A DNA stretch of 64,000 nt, taken from the NCBI RefSeq assembly GCF_024622505.1, contig NZ_JANKAS010000002.1, positions 186,001-250,000 on the forward strand, given 5' to 3'. Within the stretch, counting starts at the first letter, position 1, and the number at the start of each line of letters is the position of its first letter. This document shows positions 61,842-64,000 of this stretch, piece by piece. The notes below the pieces were generated by a model that worked only from the letters and a program-made list of their open reading frames with translations, was not told the DNA's origin and did no database searches. Source of the DNA: Irregularibacter muris (lineage in GTDB: Bacteria > Bacillota > Clostridia > Eubacteriales > Garciellaceae). Made by a program: the position numbers and the translations under genes.

Positions 61842-62021
61842 CTCGTTGTGCTGGTTAAATGGAGAGTTTGCTCTGTGCAGAGGTTTAGAGTTTGTTAATA
61901 CAGCCGAAAGCGTTTTAAATCAAGTGTTTGAGCGTAGCGAGTTTTTGATACTGCTGAAGGCAAATTTACAAACTCTTGACCTTGGAACATGAGAAAATCG
62001 GAATTTAACTAGCACAACGAG
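61842..62021 (+). repeat. Dispersed 180-bp structured element, copy B
   Basis: Same length and orientation as 45231-45410, with a 93-bp identical run covering the centre and most of the right half. Terminal inverted repeats extend to 23 bp here (61838-61860 with 62003-62025, one G.T). Several differences from copy A keep pairing (see findings). It is 140 bp before a small gene and 140 bp from the divergent tRNA operon. The flanks are AT-rich, and bases 62026-62145 hold no other feature seen. Confidence 0.8.
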
Positions 62022-62160
62022 TTAAGTTATAAAAAGTTTATAATTCGCACTATAATAATAGTTTTTCATAAAATAATGATAAGAAAAACAATGATTTATC
62101 TATGCTTAAAACTGGCAAGAAAAATATACTAATTTAGTGCAGGGATAGGAGGACAATACT

Positions 62161-62370
62161 ATGATACAGGTACGGCGAAGGAATTCAGTAGGGAGAATTG
62201 TTAAACTATATCCAAAAACTGCAGAATTTTTTAGTAAAAAAGGTTTAAAAGTAAAAGGATGAGGAAATTGTAAATCCCTTACCATTGAGCAGGCTGCTCA
62301 AAAAAGTAAGATTGATATACAATATTTTATTAAAAGTTTAAAACAATATATAGAACATCACTATTATTAA
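62161..62370 (+). CDS. Probable DUF1858-like small selenoprotein (in-frame TGA at codon 34)
   Basis: 69 aa if TGA 62260-62262 is read as selenocysteine. AGGAGG lies at 62147-62152 with ideal spacing. Residues 8-33 (SVGRIVKLYPKTAEFFSKKG, then LKVKG) and 35-69 (GNCKSLTIEQAAQKSKID, then IQYFIKSLKQ) together give one DUF1858-like domain: 'YPxxAxxLxxxGLxCxGC...TLEEAAxxxGID'. The TGA falls exactly on the second Cys of that family's CxGC, and UGNC forms a UxxC redox pair. A perfect 7-bp hairpin with loop GGC at 62285-62301 lies 22 nt after the TGA. Alternative: a nonsense-mutated pseudogene. Function unknown; thiol/redox or metal binding is inferred. Confidence 0.65.
62285..62301 (+). promoter_or_regulatory. 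Candidate bacterial SECIS hairpin
   Basis: TTGAGCA/TGCTCAA closes a GGC loop. The loop starts 30 nt after the TGA and its first two bases are G, within the remembered bSECIS limits (loop about 16-37 nt after UGA, a G in its first two positions). Found by eye only. Confidence 0.6.
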
Positions 62371-62424
62371 ACAAAGGATCTAAACCTAGGATAACTTCTG
62401 TTATCCTAGGTTTAGATCCTTTGT
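62371..62424 (+). terminator. 25-bp perfect hairpin after the TGA-containing gene
   Basis: Arms 62371-62395 and 62400-62424 are perfectly complementary with loop TTCT. It begins at the base after the stop codon. No T tract follows in either direction, so it may be an RNA-stabilising or processing structure, or an atypical terminator. Confidence 0.6.
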
Positions 62425-62503
62425 AATGAAATAGCTGTTTTATTTCTAAATACGCAAAAGATCTAGGCATTTTAAAAGAACTTTTATTTCATATACAAAT
62501 ATA

Positions 62504-62512
62504 TGTTATAAT
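62504..62512 (+). promoter_or_regulatory. Extended -10 promoter of miaB
   Basis: TGTTATAAT gives a perfect -10 with the TGn extension; the -35 region (TTATTT at 62484) is poor. About 37 bp before the miaB ATG. Confidence 0.45.
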
Positions 62513-62548
62513 ATTATAGTTATATATTTATATTCAGGAGGACTTACT

Positions 62549-63907
62549 ATGACAAATATTAATATAAACAAAAAAAAATATTATAAAATTATTACCTACG
62601 GTTGTCAGATGAATGAAAATGATTCAGAAAAACTGGCTGGTATGCTTAATATATTAGGATATTCTCCTATTGAGGATGAAGAAAAAGCAGATATTGTAAT
62701 ATTCAATACATGTAGCGTAAGAGAAAATGCTGATGTGAAAGTTTTTGGGAATTTGGGGCATTTTAAGCCTCTTAAAAAGCGAAATCCTAATATGATATTA
62801 GCGGTGTGTGGTTGCATGATGCAGCAGCAGGAAATTGTTAATAAAATAATGGACAAGTATCCTCAAGTAGACTTGGTTTTTGGAACACATAACCTTCATA
62901 AGTTCCCTGAATTATTAGCGAATGCTCAGCAATCTCCTCGAATTGTTGTTGATGTATGGGAAGAGGGAGGAGAAATAGTCGAAGCTCTACCTATTGAACG
63001 AAAATATGAACATAAAGCCTATGTAACGATAATGTATGGTTGTAATAACTTTTGTAGCTATTGTATCGTACCTTATACTAGAGGTAGAGAAAGAAGTAGA
63101 AGACCTGAACAAATTGTTCAGGAGATTACTAAATTGGCCCAAGAAGGATGTAAGGAGATTACATTGCTAGGTCAAAATGTTAATTCCTATGGGAAAAGTT
63201 TAGAGGAAGACATTACCTTTGCCGATCTTTTAAGAAGATTAAACAATATAGAAGGTATTGAGCGAATACGCTTTATGACCTCCCATCCCAAGGATCTTTC
63301 TGATGATTTAATAGCGGCTATGAAGGAATGCGATAAGGTTTGTGAACATCTACATTTACCATTTCAGGCAGGAAATAATAAAATATTAAAAATAATGAAT
63401 AGAAGATATACGAAAGAATCCTATTTGAATCTAATCAATAAGATAAAAGATGCAATACCAGGTATTGCTCTAACCACTGATATTATCGTAGGGTTTCCAG
63501 GAGAAACAGATGAAGACTTTGAGGATACACTCGATATCGTACGAGAGGTAAAATTTGATTCAGCATTTACATTCCTTTATTCGGTAAGGGAAGGTACACC
63601 GGCCGCTAAAATGGAAAATCAAATACCTGACGAAATTAAACATAAGAGATTTCAAAAACTATTAGATCTTCAACATCAAATTAGTGCAGAGGAAAACAAA
63701 TTATTGGAAGGTACAATAGCCGAAGTGTTTGTAGAGGGTGTTAGTAAAAATGATACAGAGAAAATGAGTGGAAGAACACGAACCAATAAATTGGTAAACT
63801 TTATAGGCAAAAAAGATTCTATTGGTGAACTTGTTCAAATTAAGATTACTCAAGGACAAACTTGGAGTTTGAATGGTGTACAAATTGGTTATGATGATAA
63901 AGAATAA
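62549..63907 (+). CDS. miaB: tRNA-2-methylthio-N6-dimethylallyladenosine synthase MiaB
   Basis: 452 aa radical-SAM methylthiotransferase modifying A37 of tRNAs reading UNN codons. The N-terminal UPF0004 domain has cysteines in [21 protein letters not shown] and VCGCMMQQ for the auxiliary cluster. The radical-SAM CxxxCxxC is CNNFCSYC near 165, followed by [11 protein letters not shown]-terminal TRAM domain (about 380-445) ends it. AGGAGG precedes the ATG. In Clostridia mutS often follows; the window ends before that can be seen. Confidence 0.96.
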   Translation: MTNININKKKYYKIITYGCQMNENDSEKLAGMLNILGYSPIEDEEKADIVIFNTCSVRENADVKVFGNLGHFKPLKKRNPNMILAVCGCMMQQQEIVNKIMDKYPQVDLVFGTHNLHKFPELLANAQQSPRIVVDVWEEGGEIVEALPIERKYEHKAYVTIMYGCNNFCSYCIVPYTRGRERSRRPEQIVQEITKLAQEGCKEITLLGQNVNSYGKSLEEDITFADLLRRLNNIEGIERIRFMTSHPKDLSDDLIAAMKECDKVCEHLHLPFQAGNNKILKIMNRRYTKESYLNLINKIKDAIPGIALTTDIIVGFPGETDEDFEDTLDIVREVKFDSAFTFLYSVREGTPAAKMENQIPDEIKHKRFQKLLDLQHQISAEENKLLEGTIAEVFVEGVSKNDTEKMSGRTRTNKLVNFIGKKDSIGELVQIKITQGQTWSLNGVQIGYDDKE

Positions 63908-63919
63908 ATAAATAAATTA

Positions 63920-63946
63920 AAAATTCGGGTTATCCCGGGTTTTTTA
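63920..63946 (+). terminator. Rho-independent terminator of miaB
   Basis: AAATTCGGG pairs with CCCGGGTTT (two G.U) across TTAT, followed by TTT and AA. Bases 63947-64000 contain no feature that can be supported. Confidence 0.7.
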
Positions 63947-64000
63947 ATTTGAACAATAAAAGTTGATGGTGTATCATTATGTAAAAATACATTGGTTTCA

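Noticed and set aside
61842-62021. The repeat as part of a CRISPR array or rRNA fragment
   Set aside because: Only two good copies 16 kb apart, no spacer periodicity, and no resemblance to rRNA helices that I can recognise.
62161-62370. Treating the TGA gene simply as a pseudogene
   Set aside because: There is no other damage in 69 codons, the ribosome site is strong, the TGA falls on a family Cys, and a SECIS-like hairpin follows. Kept as a possibility, not as the main call.

Overview
The window reads as chromosomal DNA of an endospore-forming, low-GC Firmicute of the class Clostridia, probably near Alkaliphilus. That placement is an inference from gene content and protein flavour. It rests on spo0A, spoIVB, spoIIGA, sigE, sigG, spoIIM, ytfJ and dacF/dacB homologues, AT-rich bases, strong AGGAGG ribosome sites with many TTG/GTG starts, a MurE of the meso-diaminopimelate type, and polyamine and amino-acid genes typical of anaerobes. 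Nearly all genes lie on the + strand. No rRNA, CRISPR array, prophage or complete insertion sequence was seen.

Layout. 0.1-7.3 kb: tlyA-nadK-argR-recN-spoIVB-spo0A, then a lone pduL. 7.4-9.5 kb: a membrane-anchored ferrochelatase-like protein and lgt. 9.6-25.5 kb: the division and cell-wall (dcw) cluster mraZ-rsmH-ftsL-spoVD-murE-murF-mraY-murD-ftsW-murA-divIB-two DUF881 genes-sbp-ftsZ, without murG or ftsA. 25.7-28.3 kb: spoIIGA-sigE-sigG. 28.4-34.9 kb: nrdR, then steA-steB-glycosyltransferase-MraY-like-DUF3866-nudF-spoIIM. 35-40.5 kb: ald, xerD, deoB, punA, dacF. 40.6-46.6 kb: M50 protease, scpA, scpB, DUF2953, ytfJ, dacB, rluB, GNAT. 46.7-50 kb: speE-speB, mnmM, a minus-strand orphan and a frameshifted DUF4264 (YpmA-like) gene. 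50.2-58.1 kb: RpiR regulator, gdhA, phosphatase, flavoprotein, cmk, plsC, S1 protein, ndk. 58.1-61.2 kb: three tandem M42 aminopeptidases. 61.3-61.7 kb: a minus-strand tRNA operon (Pro-Met-Phe-Thr). 62.1-64 kb: a small gene with an in-frame TGA, then miaB.

How it fits together. Most of the window serves septation, peptidoglycan synthesis and the sporulation cascade. Spo0A starts the programme; its gene carries a sigma-H-type promoter overlapping a Spo0A box. Spo0A probably then drives spoIIGA-sigE from a promoter with an unusually long spacer. SigG and SpoIVB signal from the forespore, and SpoVD, DacF/DacB, SpoIIM and YtfJ work on the spore envelope.

The two least ordinary items are the following. 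First, 62161-62370 appears to encode a very small selenoprotein with a DUF1858-like domain: the TGA sits where the family has a conserved cysteine and is followed by a hairpin with bacterial SECIS geometry. Second, a 180-bp dispersed element with nested inverted repeats occurs at 45231-45410 and 61842-62021, with a possible decayed relic near 50028. Differences between its two good copies mostly preserve base pairing, which suggests a structured RNA or a hairpin-dependent mobile element.
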